Positions 1-11,659 of a DNA stretch of 64,000 nt are shown one piece after another. The position numbers were made by a program, and so were the translations under genes. The notes under the pieces are model-generated. The model did not search any database. It saw nothing but the letters and a program-made list of their open reading frames with translations, and was not told where the DNA came from. This DNA is from Hemerocallis citrina (taxonomy: Eukaryota > Streptophyta > Magnoliopsida > Asparagales > Asphodelaceae). Location: the NCBI GenBank assembly GCA_017893485.1, contig CM030363.1:84311230-84375229 (forward strand), written 5' to 3'. How positions within the stretch are numbered: position 1 is the first letter of the stretch; each line of letters opens with the position of its first letter.

Positions 1-2164
1 TTGAATGAGTTTTATATGAACTAATTGTTTTTATGCGTGAAGAATATTTCTGTATTTGATGTTATCCCATTTTTTATCTGTGTTTCAGACCCTATTGAGG
101 TCTGTATATGAAAATTATTTATGAATATGAATTATAGAGAATTCTGTCTACTTTAAAGAATTTCTGACAGATCTCAGTTTCTATTTCTGAGTTGCAAGTT
201 ATTGCTGTTTTACCACAGAGGTGTAGAAAATTTCAGATTCTGTTTTATATGAATTTTGTATGGTTATTTATTTTTATACTGATGTTAAAGATAATATTTT
301 GATCCAATATTTTGCTGAGTATAACTAGACTTGATTGGGATTAACCCCTAATTTTTGTGGATTTAATTGATGACTTTTATAAACTATTCTATGCTTGCAA
401 ACAATTACTATACTTACAGAATTTTCATGGTGTTTGGTAAAAAAACCTTAATTTTGACCTGATTCTATTCGTTGTTTGTAAAAACTTTGTGAATATGAAA
501 TGTAGCCTACTGTATCTATTTTATCACCCTTTTAACGGATCTGGATTTCGATTTATGTTTCCTAAACTATTTCTATTTTAATACTGTTCTGTTTATGATT
601 TCAGAATTTTAAACTTGCTGTATCTTGTTGTCTTCTGATTTTAATTGCCTATACTATCTATATTAGAAAATTATGAAATTATATTTGCTGATACTAAACA
701 TACTAGGGAATATCCCAGATTTTTCTTGGATTTAATCATTAAGTTTTTATGTTGTTTTCCTGTTTATGAATACAAATTCCTGATTTCTAGCTGAACATGT
801 TTTCTGGATACAATTCTGTTTTGAGTTAAGTTTTTGTGAAGTACCATATGATTTATATATATTTGCTAGATTTGGCCGAGTGTCTATGTTTCAGATTTTC
901 TGACGGATCCAGATTTGCAAGTTCATGGCAAAGAGTATCCCAGATTTGGTGCAGTACTATCTTGCTGTCAAGAACTAGAATTTTCGTTGTCTTAGTCTAT
1001 TTTGAGTCTTTCGTCACCCGTTTGTGTCCTTTGTTCAACTTGTACTTGTTCCTTGTCATCTTACTATTCTTCTTGACTTGTTTGTGTACGTCCATGCTTG
1101 CTTGAATAATAATAATAAAAAATTAAGTCGGGGTTTAAAGAAAAAGATCTAATAGTGGAAAATACAGAAACGCGTACTCGGAAAATGATTCATAGATCCT
1201 ACTTGGTTATTTGGAGCTTGATACATGGTTATTTGGAGCTTGACACGTTTGACACCTGCACACTTGACACGTAATACTTGATACTTGGTTATTTGGAGCT
1301 TGATACTTGATACTTGGAGCTTGTTCCTAAGTACACTGCCCTCTATGATCCACTATGAAATTTAAAATGTAATTTGTATGAATGTATCAACCATGTGGTA
1401 AAAATCTGGGATGCATGAAGTGCTACCTAGATGGGACTAGATACAAGACTTGAAAACAACATAATCACTTGCTACTTGCTACTTGTACATGATACTTGAT
1501 TATTGACACATGTTACATGTTACTTATTTACATGATACTTGACACTTGTTACATGCCACTTACACCCGTTCATCTTGCCATGCTAGTTGTTCATGTTCTT
1601 GATTAGAGTTAGTTATTCTATTTTGTTGTTATATCATTTTCATGCTATACTTGCTTCTGCTGATGCTTTATTCTTGTTTATCTTTTCTGTACTTGTTTCC
1701 TGCACTACAAGCGACCCGTAAATTGCGTTGACGGACGTTTTATTTCTCTTTTCTTTTTCCAGCAATTTGTTAAATTGCAGGTTATGGTGATCAGCTGCCC
1801 GATGGAGTAAGTGATCTGAGATTTGGCTGGAGTTCTTGCTATATCTATTTATTTCTTGTTGCTTATCTTGAATAAATGAAATTGCTACATGGATTATTTG
1901 TATTGGGATTTTTTGTTCCAGACTTTGTTTTGTTCCAAACATGATTATTTGAAATTCAATATTCCTGTTTCTTGTTTCAAGTAATCTTTTTGACTGTATT
2001 GATTCAGTTATGCATGCGTGGTTGACTATTCCTCTTGTATCTCTCTTGTTTATACTCGTGCTTGTTGTAAAGATCCTGACAGCTTATGAATGGTGCAAGC
2101 CATTCGCTGGACTTAGTCACGTATTCGTATTCTGTATCTTCTTTTTGAGAAACGGTGTGTGATA
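1..2164 (+). repeat. 5' LTR of the gypsy element (3' two thirds only)
   Basis: This stretch is homologous to roughly 8872-11089. Its end, near 2160-2164, matches the TGACA end of the 3' LTR with one change (TGATA). Inside are runs of TTGGAGCTTGATAC-like short repeats near 1195-1330 and 1480-1560, which the 3' LTR also has. No host gene is visible. Short ORFs such as 836-1105 are chance LTR frames. Confidence 0.85.
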
Positions 2165-2998
2165 AGATTTTTAGTGGTATTAGAGTTCCAGGTTTGGCTA
2201 ATGTATTAGTTTGACTAATATGTTAGACAAGTTTGGGCTCGATCAAGGATTGGCTCAACAATTTACAGACCATGCAATAACATGAATGAATTATAATCAA
2301 CTTTGATCTGGATGCTAACTGTTTTGATTCTTGTGTAGACCATGCCTCGCAGAAGTTCCACTTCCCGCCTTCAGGAAGATCAGCCAGGGCTTGAGGCCGT
2401 TACCAATGTGTTGGAACGGTTGATCAACATGCAACAAAACCACAGTGGCCTTGGGATTTTTTGTTCCAGACTTTGTTTTGTTCCAAACATGATTATTTGA
2501 AATTCAGTATTCCTATTTCTTGTTTCAAGTAATCTTTTTGACTATATTGATTCAGTTATGCATGCGTGGTTGACTATTCCTCTTGTATCTCTCTTGTTTA
2601 TACTCGTGCTTGTTGTAAAGATCCTGACAGCTTATGAATGGTGCAAGCCATTCGCTGGACTTAGTCACGTATTCGTATTCCGTATCTCCTTTTTGGGAAA
2701 CGGTGTGTGACAAGATTTTTAGTGGTATCAGAGCTTCAGGTTTGGCTAATGTATTAGTTTGACTAATATGTTAGACAAGTTTGGGCTCGATCAAGGATTG
2801 GCTCAACAATTTACAGACCATGCAATAACATGAATGAATTATAATCAACTTTGATCTGGATGCTAACTGTTTGGATTCTTGTGTAGACCATGCCTCGCAG
2901 AAGTTCCACTTCCCGCCTTCAGGAAGATCAGCCAGGGCTTGAGGCCGTTACCACTGTGTTGGAACGGTTGATCAACATGCAACAAAACCACAGTGACC
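1903..2998 (+). repeat. 548-bp tandem duplication across LTR end, primer site and gag start
   Basis: Two near-identical copies lie head to tail, 1903-2450 and 2451-2998. The offset is 548 bases, measured from the gag start codons at 2342 and 2890. Each copy contains the last ~260 bp of the LTR, the primer binding site and the first ~36 codons of gag. The first copy runs straight into the second at GTGGCC/TTGGGA, so the first gag start leads nowhere. The 3' LTR has no such duplication. Confidence 0.9.
2723..2734 (+). other. Primer binding site (initiator Met tRNA type), second copy
   Basis: TGGTATCAGAGC, complementary to the 3' end of plant initiator methionine tRNA, lies about 10 bases after the LTR end (TGACA, 2708-2712). 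A degenerate first copy (TGGTATTAGAGT) is at 2175-2186. The duplicated region therefore carries two primer sites, and only this one keeps the canonical sequence. Confidence 0.85.
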
Positions 2999-4080
2999 TT
3001 ATAATGGCTACTTTGGAAGCTGCTCGAGTTCCGCCTCCCGCTGTGCCTATGCAGGCAGCTCTTCCTCCTCATCCGGGTACGTTACAGATTTCATGAGGCT
3101 GCATCCTAACAGATTTTCGGGCACTGAGACGCCTTTGGAGGCAGAACAGTGACTGATCAGGATAGAGCATTTACTTTTGGCAGCGCGAATTGCCGATGCT
3201 GATCGAGTGGATGTAGTGACCATCCAGCTAGTGGATCTGGTCCACATATGGTGGAGGTCTGAGTCCGAAAGGCTCGTGCAGTCTATTGCTTAGGCCACTT
3301 TCACTAGGAGCTTCTTGGACAAGTTTTTCCTTAGCAGCATTCGGGTTGAAATGGAGCAACAGTTCCTAGTCCTGAAACAGGTTGGTCGTTGTTCTATTAT
3401 TAGAATTTTGTTACATATGGTTCATGCAATGTTGTAACATGAGACTTTCTTGAAAACAGGGCACCAGGTCTATGGATGGGTATGCAGCGGAATTTACCAG
3501 ATTTAGCCGCTTCGCAGTCGTTCTTGTGGCGAACGAAGAGAACAGGGCTCGTAGATTCACACTGGGAAATGAGCGAGATATTCGGGTGAATCTCATCTCC
3601 CTTCGCTTGCGTACTTATGCTGAGGCTCTTGAGGCAGCTCGAGCTCAGGAGCAGGCTCGTGGTAGGTTGACTCCTCCCCGGTGGACTGTTTCGCACTTTG
3701 TTGTTGCTAGGCCTTCTGGTGGGCTGATTCGAAGACCTGTCCCAACCCATCCGGTTAGGGCAGCTCCTTACTCTTCTGCGGGTCCTCAGTCGGTTAGTTT
3801 TGGCGACTTTTGTCGACTTGCTGGGCATGAGCGCAAGGACTGCAGGCGTGCCAATCTCCGCTGTTTTGGTTGTGGTGCTCCTGATCATACATTGCGGGAT
3901 TGTCCACAACAGAGGACGGCTCTTCCAGTCGGGGGTCCAGTTCAGCAGGTTGCCCCAGCTCGTGGGCCAGTCAGGCCACTGCTTCCTCCTCATCGCCAGA
4001 TTGTCGGTCAGAGGACCGCTGTCCCCAGGAAATGTCAGGCTTACAGCCTAACTGGTGTAGATGCTGAGACAACAGAGGGT
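2890..4080 (+). pseudogene. gag: gypsy gag (capsid-nucleocapsid), broken
   Basis: The gene starts at ATG 2890 (MPRRSSTSRLQ...). It frameshifts near 3080 and has in-frame stops in the capsid part (3100-3300). From 3472 it reads on as the distal capsid region (DGYAAEFTRFSRF) with a basic linker. A CCHC zinc knuckle, CFGCGAPDHTLRDC, follows at about 3862-3903. In this family Gag forms the retrotransposon particle and the knuckle binds RNA. The start at 2342 is a truncated duplicate. A short extra segment near 3380-3460 may be another small insertion. Confidence 0.88.
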
Positions 4081-4090
4081 GTTGTTACAG

Positions 4091-4234
4091 GTATATTTTA
4101 CATTTTGTTGTTTTGTTGGTTCCTTTTGCTTCTACCATTTCTCTTACATTATTCTTTCATACTATCTTTCTGCATTGTGTTTTCCTCACCCTTGATCATC
4201 AATTCCTTTTCTCTTAGTTTTGATTCTATCTTAG
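4091..4234 (+). other. 144-bp GT-AG intron-like insertion in the protease region
   Basis: At 4090 the sequence ACAG is followed by GTATATTTTAC and then a T/C-rich stretch ending TATCTTAG at 4234. The next bases are GTATTGTCC. Removing 4091-4234 joins V-V-T to G-I-V-L-V-F, the usual gypsy protease context. The length is an exact multiple of three and contains no stop, so the frame is open either way. Within it the translation is hydrophobic and unlike any retroviral protease. It may be a real intron or an insertion with splice-like ends. Confidence 0.6.
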
Positions 4235-4587
4235 GTATTGTCCTTGTTTTCTCTTTTCCTGCTCTGTTCTCTTTGATTTCGGGACAACCCATTCCTTCGT
4301 CTCTTCCCACTTCGTGGCTCACCATCAGTTGGAGTGCAACATTATGTCAGAGGCTTGGAATATTGTGACAGGTGACGGTGTTGTATTTGTTCTCGGTGGT
4401 TATTGGCGGCACAGATTTTAAGGCTGGTCTGATTGTAATTGAGAATTCAGGATTCGACATCATTCTCGGTATGGATTGGTTGGGTGAATCCCATGCCATC
4501 ATTGATTGTTGTGCCAAGAAAGTTCTATTCCGAATCCCAGGCCGCGCAGAGTTTGAGTTCCATGACGGGGATACACTCCTTGGCTGA
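4235..4587 (+). pseudogene. gypsy aspartic protease, frameshifted
   Basis: Around 4269-4302 the frame reads LFDFGTTHSFVS, matching the family active site DSGATHSF with Ser changed to Phe and Ala to Thr. This frame is shifted relative to gag. The distal part, 4372-4587, carries the ILGMDWL motif expected near the protease C-terminus. In intact elements this protease cuts the Gag-Pol precursor. Here the changed active site and two frame changes make it inactive. Confidence 0.8.
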
Positions 4588-4608
4588 GCTAAGACTGCAG
4601 TTGATCAG

Positions 4609-5981
4609 ATGGATTCTGCGATAGAATTGCACTCAAGCTGTGAGGCTGCGCCTCTAGTAGTGTGGGGATTCCTTGATGTTTTTCCAGAGGAGTTACCAGG
4701 CTTACCCCCTGACAGGGATGTGGAGTTCGGTATTGAAGTTCATCCTAGTACGGCGCCAATATCGAAGTGTCCCTATAGGATGGCACCGATTGAGTTAGCA
4801 GAGCTTAAGGTGCAGATTAAGGAGTTGCTTGATTTAGGGTTCATCAGACCCAGTGTTTCGCCGTGGGGTGCTCCAGTTCTTTTTGTCAACAAGAAGGATG
4901 GTAGTCATCGACTGTGCATCGATCATCGGGAACTGAACAGTGTTACTGTGAAGAACTGGTATCCGCTGTCCAGGATCGATGACTTTTTTGATCAGTTGAG
5001 CGGAGCAGCTATTTTCTCGAAGTTAGATCTTCGTTCAAGGTATCATCAGGTCAAGGTGAAGGCGACTGATTTGCAGAAGACAGCATTCAGGACCAGATAT
5101 GAGCACTATGAGTATCTTGTGATGCCGTTCGGGCTCACGAATGTGCCAGCTATGTTTATGAGTCTGATGAACAAGATCTTTTCCTCTTTCCTGGATAGAT
5201 TTGTGGTGGTCTTTATTGATGATATTCTGGTGTATTTTCGGAACCAGGAGGATCATGCTGAGCATCATAGGTTGGTTCTGCAGACTTTGAGAGAGAATCA
5301 GCTCTATGGAAAACTCAGCAAGTGTGAGTTTTGGCTCGACAGATTTATCTTCTTGGGGCACATTATCTCGGGCGATGGTATTTCAGTGGATCCGTACAAG
5401 GTTGAAGCCGTGAAGAATTGGCCAGTTCCCAAGTTAGTTTCAGATGTGAGGAGTTTCCTTGGTCTAGCTGACTATTATCGAAATTTGTCCAAGATTTTTT
5501 GAAGATGGAAGGACCATTGACTAAGCTGACAGGGAAGGATAAGAAGTTCTATTGGTCTGAGGCTTGTAGTGAGGCTGTTGCTGAGTTGAAGAGTAGGTTA
5601 ACATCAGCACCAGTATTGACTTTTCCAGATGTTTCAGGCGGATTTGTAGTTCACTGTGATGCTTCGGGCAAGGGTCTTGGCGCAATTCTAATACAGAAGG
5701 GGCGATTTGTTACTTATGCATCGAGGTAGTTGAGGCCGCATGAGAATAACTATCCGACTCATGGCTCGGAGTTAGCGACAATGATATTTGCTTTGAGGCT
5801 ATGGAGACACTATTTACTTAGGGACCGAGTGGAGATCTTTATAGACCACAAAAGTCTCAAGTACATCTTCACCCAAAAGGAATTGAACATGAGGCAAAGG
5901 CGTTGGTTAGAGCTTAGGCCGATTTTGACATCAGTTTGTAATACCATCCTGGTAGAGTCAATTTGGTGCCAGATGCTTTGA
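4609..5981 (+). pseudogene. gypsy reverse transcriptase and RNase H, broken
   Basis: Frame 4609-5502 holds a well preserved RT. It has [11 protein letters not shown] at the start, the palm motif FIDDILVY (catalytic Asp pair) at about 5212-5235, and FLGHIIS further on. After a frameshift near 5500 the RNase H follows with HCDASGKGLGAIL and TYASR. A stop (TAG) at 5727-5729 interrupts it, then [13 protein letters not shown] and [10 protein letters not shown] appear. Another frameshift lies near 5930. In the family these domains copy the RNA into DNA and remove the template. Motifs are intact but the frame is not. Confidence 0.93.
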
Positions 5982-7532
5982 GCAGGAGACCGGCAGCTAT
6001 GTTTCTGACCCAGCAGAGAGATTTTATTAAGCAGATGCGGAGGTTGGAGTTGGATGTGTTGTTGCCAAGTTCTGATCGGAGTTGTTTGGAGCTCCAGTTT
6101 CAGTCATCTCTTGTTGATCAGATCATAGAGGCTCAGGCTGGTGATGTGCAGTTGCAGAGTTTTAGAGCAGAGGTTGAGGCTGGTTCCCAAACGGATATAG
6201 TTATTCATGCTAATGGATTGCTTCATTTTGGGTCCAGGTTGTATGTTCCAAAAAGTGAAGTTCGTCAGAGGTTGCTTGAGGAAGTCCACCAGTCATCATA
6301 TTCTATTCATCCTGGAGGTACTAAGATGTACTGGGACTTGAAGCATCATTTCTGGTGGCATGGTATGAAGAGGGTTGTGGCTCGGTTTATGTCTCAGTGT
6401 TTGATCTGCCAGCAGGTGAAGGCAGAGCATCAGAGAACCGCCGAACTTCTTCAATCGCTTCCCATTCCGGAGTGGAAGTGGGAACACATCATTATGGATT
6501 TTGTGACTGCTTTGTCGAGGAGTCCTCAGGGTCACAATGTCATTTGGGTGATTATCGACCGACTGACTAAGAGTGCTCACTTCATTCCCTTCCGAGTCGG
6601 ACAATCTACTGAGTGCCTAGCTGAGAAGTACATGCAGGAGATCGTCATACTTTATTGGGTTCCAGTCAGTATTATATCCAACAGGGATACGAGATTCAGG
6701 TCTCAGTTCTGGAATAGTCTTCAGAGTAGTTTAAGGAGTAAATTGAAGTACAGTACAACTTTTCATCCCCAAACAGATGGACAGTAAGGGGGCCATCCAG
6801 ACTCTTGAGGACATATTGAGATCCTGTGTGTTGCAGTTCGGTGGATCAAGGGAGGACCATTTGCATCTCGTAGAGTTCTCGTACAATAACAGCTTTCAGG
6901 CTAGTCTTAAAGCTGCACTGTTCGAGGCACTTTATGGGCATAAGTGCAGATCACCATTATGCTGGGATGACATTAGTGAGAGAAAGTTATTAGGTCCGGA
7001 GTTGATCACCAGGACAGTTGATGCAGTGACTCAGATCAGGAAGCATCTTCAGTCACCTCAGGATAGGTAGAGGAGATGGGCATATGTCCATCGGAGAGCT
7101 TTGGAGTTTGAGATTGGTGACCACGTTTTCTTAAAGGTATCGCCTTGGCGAGGTGTTATTCGGTTTGGTGGTAGGGGCAAGCTCAGCCCTAGGTCTATTG
7201 GACCATTTGATATTGTGGAGAGAGTAGGCAAGGTGGCATATCGTCTTGCAATGCCGCCAGCTTTATCAGGAGTGCACGATATTTTCCATGTCTCACAACT
7301 CAAGAAATATATCTGCGATGATAGCCACATGATCGACTATTCTGAGTTATCCATACAGCCGGATTTGACTTATCAGATTCCGTCGGTTGCTATTTTGGAT
7401 CGGCGAGAGAAAGTACTTAAGAACAAGGTCATCAAGCTGGTTCATGTTTCTTGGAATCCTCACTCGCCAGGTGAATCGACTTGGGAGTTGGAGGAGGAGA
7501 TTCAGCTGAAGTTTCCTCATCTGTTTGAGTAG
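5963..7532 (+). pseudogene. gypsy integrase with C-terminal chromodomain, broken
   Basis: The frame from 5963 (VPDALSRRP) runs through an HHCC zinc-binding domain (HPGGTKMYWDL ... CLICQQVK). It continues into the catalytic core with the first Asp in HIIMDFVTAL and the second in SNRDTRF. At 6785, just after HPQTDGQ, a stop and frameshift fall where the third catalytic residue (Glu) should be. The sequence continues at about 6790-7070 and 7101-7532. The last ~50 residues (SVAILDRREKVLKNK ... WNPHSPGESTWELE) are a chromodomain, which in chromoviruses directs integration to heterochromatin. The chromodomain looks intact. Confidence 0.92.
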
Positions 7533-7612
7533 CCTTTTGTTTTGTTCTTTCTTTTCTGTCGGGGTTATCCTATGTACTTCTTGTTTGAATTTCGATGACA
7601 AAATTTTTCTTG

Positions 7613-7628
7613 TTAAGTGGGTAGGATT
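7613..7628 (+). other. Polypurine tract before the gypsy 3' LTR
   Basis: TTAAGTGGGTAGGATT directly precedes the LTR start TGTAACCCC. This is the expected place for plus-strand priming, but the tract is partly eroded by T residues. Between the stop codon at 7532 and here there is only an AT-rich untranslated spacer. Confidence 0.7.
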
Positions 7629-10600
7629 TGTAACCCCTGTTTTTCATTTGATGTATTTTTTTATGTATTTTCTTTTGAGTATTTATTCATATTGTATTCT
7701 TTGACTCTTTTTGAACCGTGTATTGGATCTTTTTTTTCAATATTTTCATCTATTTGATAAGTCGTCTTTTTATTTGACCTTCTTGATTCAATTATCAACC
7801 TATTGTTTCGTCTCTGTTGGATCGAGCTATTATTTTTTATCCCCACTATTTAATTATTCACGTCCTATTTTATTGATCTATTCATTTTATTCCTAACTCA
7901 TTTGTTTGATCACCCTAATTGCTAGTGGATCTTTTAATTAAACCCAAACCTAATGTCTTTTTAATCCTGTTTTATTTCTTAACGGATCTTGTACCCAATT
8001 GTTATCTCAACCCATTATCCTAAAAACCCTCATACCTGTCAGCATCTAAACCCTAAACTCTGATAATTATGCATATATATACCCCTGTATATATGTCCCC
8101 ACTTCATCTCCTTCATTAAACCTAGCCGCCTATTACTCCTAAACCCTACCCCGTGCTCCCTGTGCACCCACTTCCGATCACCCCGTGCCTTGCCTCCCTG
8201 TCCGACTACAGTGCCACCCTCCCTGCTTGCAACCCCAGCACCCGACAGTCGATGCCCCCTGCCTCCCTGTCCAAGGCAGCAGTAGCTAGCATCCGTGTTA
8301 TGTTTTCCCCCGATGCTAGACGCAGCATCAGCCAGCAGCAGCGAGCGCTGCCACCGCGTCGTCAACCCGCTGTCCGCCGTTCCCTCGAGTTCTCTCTTGT
8401 GTGGGGGTGTTGATCTCGAGTTGTGATCGCTTGCCTGCGTATTTGCAAGTCGTTTATTGAGTTCCCGCCCGAGAATCCGTTCCCGTTATTCTGGTTCTTT
8501 GCATCGTTTCCGTCGTCGACTATAAGGCAAGTAACTTGTATTCTTTCTGTGGTATAATACAAGTACTAAATACCATCTGTAGTGTAGTTGTCGTCTTTAG
8601 ATTCATTCTTGTGCAAAACCCTTGTTAGAACTTGTCTCTACTTTGATCTATCCGTAGTTATCTCATCATACACACGACATGAAATAACTTAGATCTAGTA
8701 AATTCTTGATGTATACATGCATGTTCGTGATTTATGAGGTATCGTATGATCTTGTATGCTTGATGTGTTAGTAGTAGTATAACTTGTTGTAGACTTGTTA
8801 AATACCCTATACCATGTTGCTTGGACATTTAGTATACCATATTTTCACACTTTGTTATGCTTTGGATGAGTTTCATATGAACTAGTTGTTTTTATGCGTG
8901 AAGAATATTTCTGTATTTGCTGTTATCCCGTTTTTTATCAATGTTTCAGACCCTATTGAGGTCAGTATATAAAAATTATTTGTGAATATGAATTATAGAG
9001 AATTCTGTCTACTTTCCAGAATTTCTGATAGATCTCAGTTTCTATTTGTGAGTTGAAGTTATTGTTGTTTTACCACAGAGGTGTAGAAAATTTCAGATTC
9101 TGTTTTATATGAATTCTTTATGGTTGTTTATTTTTATACTGATGTTAAAGATGATATTTTTATCCAATATTTTGCTGAGTATAACTAGACATGATTGGGA
9201 TTAACCCCTAATTTTTGTGAATTTAATTAATGACTTTATAAACTATTCTATGCTTGCAAACAACTATTATACTTGCAGAATTTTTATGTTGTTCAGTAAA
9301 GAACCTTAATTTCAACCTTATTCTATTAGCTGTTTGTGAAAACTTTGTGAATATGAAATATATCCTACTGTAGAATCAGCTGTTTGTGAAAACTTTGTGA
9401 ATATGAAATATATCCTACTGTATCTATTTTATCACCTTTTTAACGGATCTAGATATTGATTTCTATTTGATAATCTATTGCTATTTTAGTACTGCTGTAT
9501 TTATGATTTCAGAATTCCAAACTTGCTACATCTTGTTGTCTTCTGATTTTATTTGACTATACTATCTATGATGGAAAATTATGAAATTATATTTGCTAAT
9601 ACTAAACATACTAAGGAATACTCCAGATTTTTCTTGAATTTAATCAGTAAGTTTTTATGTCGTTTTCCTGTTTATGAATACAAACTCCTGATTTCTGGCT
9701 GAACATGTTTTTTGGATACAATTATGTTTTGAGTCCTATTTTTGTGAAATACCATATGACTTATATATATTTGCTGGATTTGGCCGAGAGTCTATTTTCA
9801 AATTTTCTGACGGATCCAGCTTTGCATGTTTGTGCCAACGGAAATCCCAGATTTGGTGCAGTACTGTCTTACTGTCCAGAACTAGAATTTTTGTTGTCTT
9901 AGTCTATTTTGAGTCTTTCATCACCCGTTCTTGACCTTTGTTCAACTTGTACTTGTTCCTTGTCATCTTACCATGTTTCTTGTCTTGTTTGTGCACGTCT
10001 ATGCTTGCTTGAATAATAATAAATAAACTAAGCTGGGGTTTAAAGGGAAAGATCTAATAGTGGAAAATACAGAAACGTGTACTCGGATGAGAATTCATAG
10101 ATCCTACTTGGTTATTTGGAGCTTGATACATAGTTATTTGGAGCTTGACACGTGATTAATTGACACCTGCACAATTGACACGTAATACTTGATACTTGGA
10201 GTTTGATACTTGGTTATTTGGAGCTTGATACTTGATACCTAGAGCTTGTCCCTGAGTACACTGCCCTCTATGATCCACTATGAATTCTAAAATAGCATGA
10301 ATGTAGCAACCATGTGGTAAAAACCTGGAACGCATAAAGTGTTACCTAGATAGGACTAGATACAAGACTTGAAAACAACATGATCACTTGCTAGTTGCTA
10401 CTTGTACATGATACTTGATTCTTGACACATGTTATCTGTTACTCGTTTACATGATACTTGACACGTGTTACATGCCACTTACACCCGTTCATCTTGCCAT
10501 GCTAGTTGTTCCTGTTCTTGATTAGAGTTAGTTGTTCTATTTTGTTGTTACAACATTTCCGTGTTATACTTGCTTCCGCTGATACTCTATTCTTATTTAT

Positions 10601-11089
10601 CTTTCCTGTACTTGTTGCCTACACTACAAGCGGCCCGTAACTCGCATTGAAGGATGTTTTGTTTCTTTTTCCTTTTTCCTGTAATTTGTTAAATTGCCGA
10701 TTATGGTGGTCAGCTGCCCAATGGAGTAGGTGATCTGAGATTCTAGTTGGCTGGAGTTCTTTCTATATCTATTTATTTCTTATTGCTTATCTTGAATAAA
10801 TATAATTGCTACATGGATTATTTGTATTGGGATTTTTTGTCCCAGACTTGTGTTTTGTTCCAGACATGATTATTTGAAATTCAGTATTCATGTTTCTTGT
10901 TTCAAGTAATCTTGTTGACTATATTGATTCAATTATGCATGTGTTATTGACTATTCCTCTTGTATCTCTCTTGTTTATACTTGTGCTTATTTTAAAGATC
11001 CTGACAGCTTATGAATGGTGCCAGCCATTTGCTGGACTTAGTCACGTATCCGTATTCCGTATCTCCTTTTTGGGAAGCAGGGCGTGACA
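7629..11089 (+). repeat. 3' LTR of the gypsy element (about 3.46 kb)
   Basis: The LTR begins TGTAACCCC after the polypurine tract and ends TGACA before the resumed copia gag. A TATA-like run is at 8074-8081 in an AT-rich U3, followed by a C-rich leader. The 65-89 aa ORFs inside have no family resemblance and I do not call them. A 50-bp direct repeat (about 9326-9425) is present here but not in the 5' LTR. Repeats of CTTGATACTTGG type fill 10110-10260. Confidence 0.88.
9326..9425 (+). repeat. 50-bp tandem duplication in the 3' LTR
   Basis: The stretch containing CTGTTTGTGAAAACTTTG occurs twice with a 50-base offset (9330 and 9380). The matching part of the 5' LTR (about 470-530) has one copy, so this arose after insertion. 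Confidence 0.85.
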
Positions 11090-11606
11090 AAATACAAAAC
11101 TAAGATGCTGGCTCCAAGAAGTTTGTAGTTGGTAAATTTCTGGACTACAAGATGGTTGACTCCAAGACTATTGTGAGTCAATTTCAGAAGCTGCAAGGGA
11201 TATTGCACGAAATTGCTGCAGAGAACATAACGTTGTGTGAACCATTCCATATTGCAGCGTTCATTGAAAAGCTTCCACCCGGATGGAAGGAGTTCAAGAA
11301 CTATCTCAAGCACAAGCGAAAGAAAATATCTCTTGAGGACCTGATTGTCAGGTTGCGGATTAAAGAAGACAATCGCAAGGTTGACAAGTCCTGGGGAAAT
11401 AAGTCCATAGAAAAAGCCAACATGGTAGAGCACGAACAGAAGGGCAAAAAGAGAGTTTTTGCCACAGAGCTTGAACAAGAAGCCTGCTGCAAAGAGATTT
11501 GCTGTAAAATTGGCTTGGGCACAAGATATCTGAATGTCGCAGCAAGGATGACATCTGTACTGGAACTGGAAAGGCAAAAGGGGATAAGAAATCTCATGTG
11601 CACATA
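11090..11606 (+). pseudogene. gag: copia gag, 5'-truncated by the gypsy insertion
   Basis: Translation resumes at the gypsy LTR border with K-Y-K-T. A one-base deletion near 11102 follows, then DAGSKKFVVGKFLDYKMVDS and EKLPPGWKEFKNYLKHKRK, the UBN2-type capsid core of plant copia elements. The basic stretch and Cys-rich part (CCKEICCKIG) at about 11490-11520 stand where the zinc knuckle should be, but the CCHC spacing is lost. The ATG at 11152 is internal to gag, not a start. Confidence 0.85.
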
Positions 11607-11659
11607 GCTGAGAACCTGTCCACTGGTCTCTTTGACTTGGACCTTGTGTTGTATCGGAG

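Larger units (their letters stand above)
1..11089 (+). mobile_element. Ty3/gypsy chromovirus LTR retrotransposon, decayed, 5' end outside window
   Basis: The order gag - protease - reverse transcriptase - RNase H - integrase - chromodomain is typical of Ty3/gypsy chromoviruses, probably the Tekay/Del group. The beginning of the window matches the 3' LTR from about 8872 on (8 mismatches in the first ~108 aligned bases), so position 1 lies inside the 5' LTR. The 3' LTR starts TGTAACCCC at 7629 and ends TGACA at 11089, about 3.46 kb. The coding region is split by many stops and frameshifts, so the copy cannot act on its own. It interrupts a copia gag gene that resumes at 11090. The left target-site duplication is outside the window. 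Confidence 0.93.

Noticed and set aside
8153..8413. 86-aa Pro/Ser-rich ORF in the gypsy 3' LTR
   Set aside because: It falls in the C-rich LTR leader; no known LTR-encoded protein matches and a shadow ORF runs opposite.
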